Source: Nocardioides jishulii
Lineage (GTDB): Bacteria > Actinomycetota > Actinomycetes > Propionibacteriales > Nocardioidaceae
Direction: 5' to 3'
Assembly (NCBI RefSeq): GCF_006007965.1
Contig: NZ_CP040748.1
Location: 124,001-188,000 of the forward strand
Length of the DNA: 64,000 bases
In this document: positions 63,378 through 64,000 of the stretch, piece after piece
Position numbering within the stretch: the first letter of the stretch is position 1
How the letters are laid out: every line of letters begins with the position of its first letter
Notes under the pieces: model-generated
What the model was told of the DNA's origin: nothing
What the model saw: only the letters and a program-made list of their open reading frames with translations
Database searches by the model: none
Program-made: the position numbers and the translations under genes

Positions 63378-64000
63378 TCAGGCCTCGACGACCGTCAGCA
63401 GCTGCGTCGCGCGGGTGAGCACGACGTACAGCGTCGCTCGGCCGGTGCTCGACTCGGTCTCGATCTCGTCAGGTCGCACCACGACGATGCCGTCGAACTC
63501 GAGACCCTTGGTGTCGAGGCCGGTGAGCACGACCACCCGGTCGTCGCCGGACGGCGCGACCGAGTCGTCGATCGCGGCCCGGGCGCCCTTGGCGTCGGCG
63601 GAGAACTCCTCCCACGAGGCGAGCCAACTGTTGACCTGGGAGCGGCGTGCCATCGGCACCACGATGCCGACGGTGCCGGCCACGCGGCCGGCGATGTCGG
63701 TGACGGCCTTTCGCACGGCCGCCTCCGGGTCGCCACCGGCCTGCACGACGACCGGGTGCTCGCCGGTCGAGCGCACCGCCTCGGGCAGGTCGGCGTCGAG
63801 GCCGACGCGCTTGGCGTACGCCTCCGCGTGGGCGTAGATCTCGGAGGAGTTCCGGTAGTTCTTCGACAGGTGGAAGGAGTGGATCTCCTTGCCGCGCAGC
63901 GCCTCGTCGCGGGCCGCCTCGGCCTCCGCACGCACCGGCCAGGACGATTGGGCGGGGTCGCCGACGATGGTCCACGACGCGGCGCGCCCGCGGCGTCCGA
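63378..64000 (-). CDS. UvrD/HelD-like superfamily 1 ATPase, C-terminal part
   Basis: The gene runs off the window edge; about 207 C-terminal residues are visible. Motifs in order are III (TIVGDPAQSSW), IV (LSKNYRNSSEIYAHAEAYAK), V (VVVLTGLDTKGLEFDGIVVV) and VI (LYVVLTRATQLLTVVEA). These belong to superfamily 1 helicases. The combination with the short C-terminus is close to the HelD/HelR RNA-polymerase recycling proteins of actinobacteria, though a UvrD-type DNA helicase is not excluded. The N-terminal Walker A part lies outside the window. Confidence 0.85.
   Translation of the reverse strand, partial: GRRGRAASWTIVGDPAQSSWPVRAEAEAARDEALRGKEIHSFHLSKNYRNSSEIYAHAEAYAKRVGLDADLPEAVRSTGEHPVVVQAGGDPEAAVRKAVTDIAGRVAGTVGIVVPMARRSQVNSWLASWEEFSADAKGARAAIDDSVAPSGDDRVVVLTGLDTKGLEFDGIVVVRPDEIETESSTGRATLYVVLTRATQLLTVVEA

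Overview
This 64 kb window is high-GC DNA with tightly packed genes, many GTG starts, ATGA/GTGA overlaps, lipobox lipoproteins and actinobacterial families (SigK/RskA, TIGR03084, DUF3054, PPOX-class enzymes, PadR/MarR/TetR/MerR regulators). It fits a Nocardioides-like member of the Nocardioidaceae; the genus is inferred from gene style only. I see no tRNA, rRNA, IS element, prophage or CRISPR array. No intergenic gap exceeds 300 bases.

Layout. 1-5.9 kb: a cut-off gene, an HTH-like protein, a DEAD-box RNA helicase, a lipoprotein, YceI and a pirin. 5.9-12.1 kb: a GH1 enzyme whose acid/base Glu is replaced by Asp, two overlapping glycosyltransferase genes and UDP-glucose dehydrogenase, together a surface-polysaccharide locus. 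12.2-17.7 kb: an acetyltransferase-like protein, a small basic protein, a PadR regulator fused in frame to a 2,4-dienoyl-CoA reductase, and a divergent alpha-methylacyl-CoA racemase. 18-23 kb: a second DEAD-box helicase, broken by two +1 G shifts behind a structured leader, then a CPBP protease, an NAD(P)-binding protein and a PPOX protein. 23.2-27.3 kb: a PadR-controlled ABC exporter. 27.3-31.7 kb: a MerR regulator divergent from fadA-fadB, with fadB also broken by two shifts. 31.8-42.1 kb: an esterase, a DUF429-RelA/SpoT fusion, an EamA/MarR pair, an ABC-2-type transporter, two paralogous lipoproteins, an SDR and a membrane protein.

42.2-51.5 kb is a seven-gene, translationally coupled operon: TetR, TIGR03084, AtuA-like, acyl-CoA dehydrogenase, carboxylase beta and alpha, and a second acyl-CoA dehydrogenase. 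It probably degrades branched or isoprenoid acyl-CoA and feeds the beta-oxidation genes seen earlier in the window.

52.8-61.5 kb holds two paralogous modules, each fasciclin lipoprotein - ECF sigma (SigK type) - anti-sigma (RskA type). An ABC-F ATPase and a lipoprotein gene separate them. Both fasciclin genes and a sulfite-oxidase-like gene carry a shared promoter motif (CMATCC/CAATCC, 16 bases, MCGAAS-like) resembling the mycobacterial SigK consensus, which suggests a self-amplifying envelope or redox regulon with a duplicated sigma switch. The window ends inside a UvrD/HelD-like ATPase gene.
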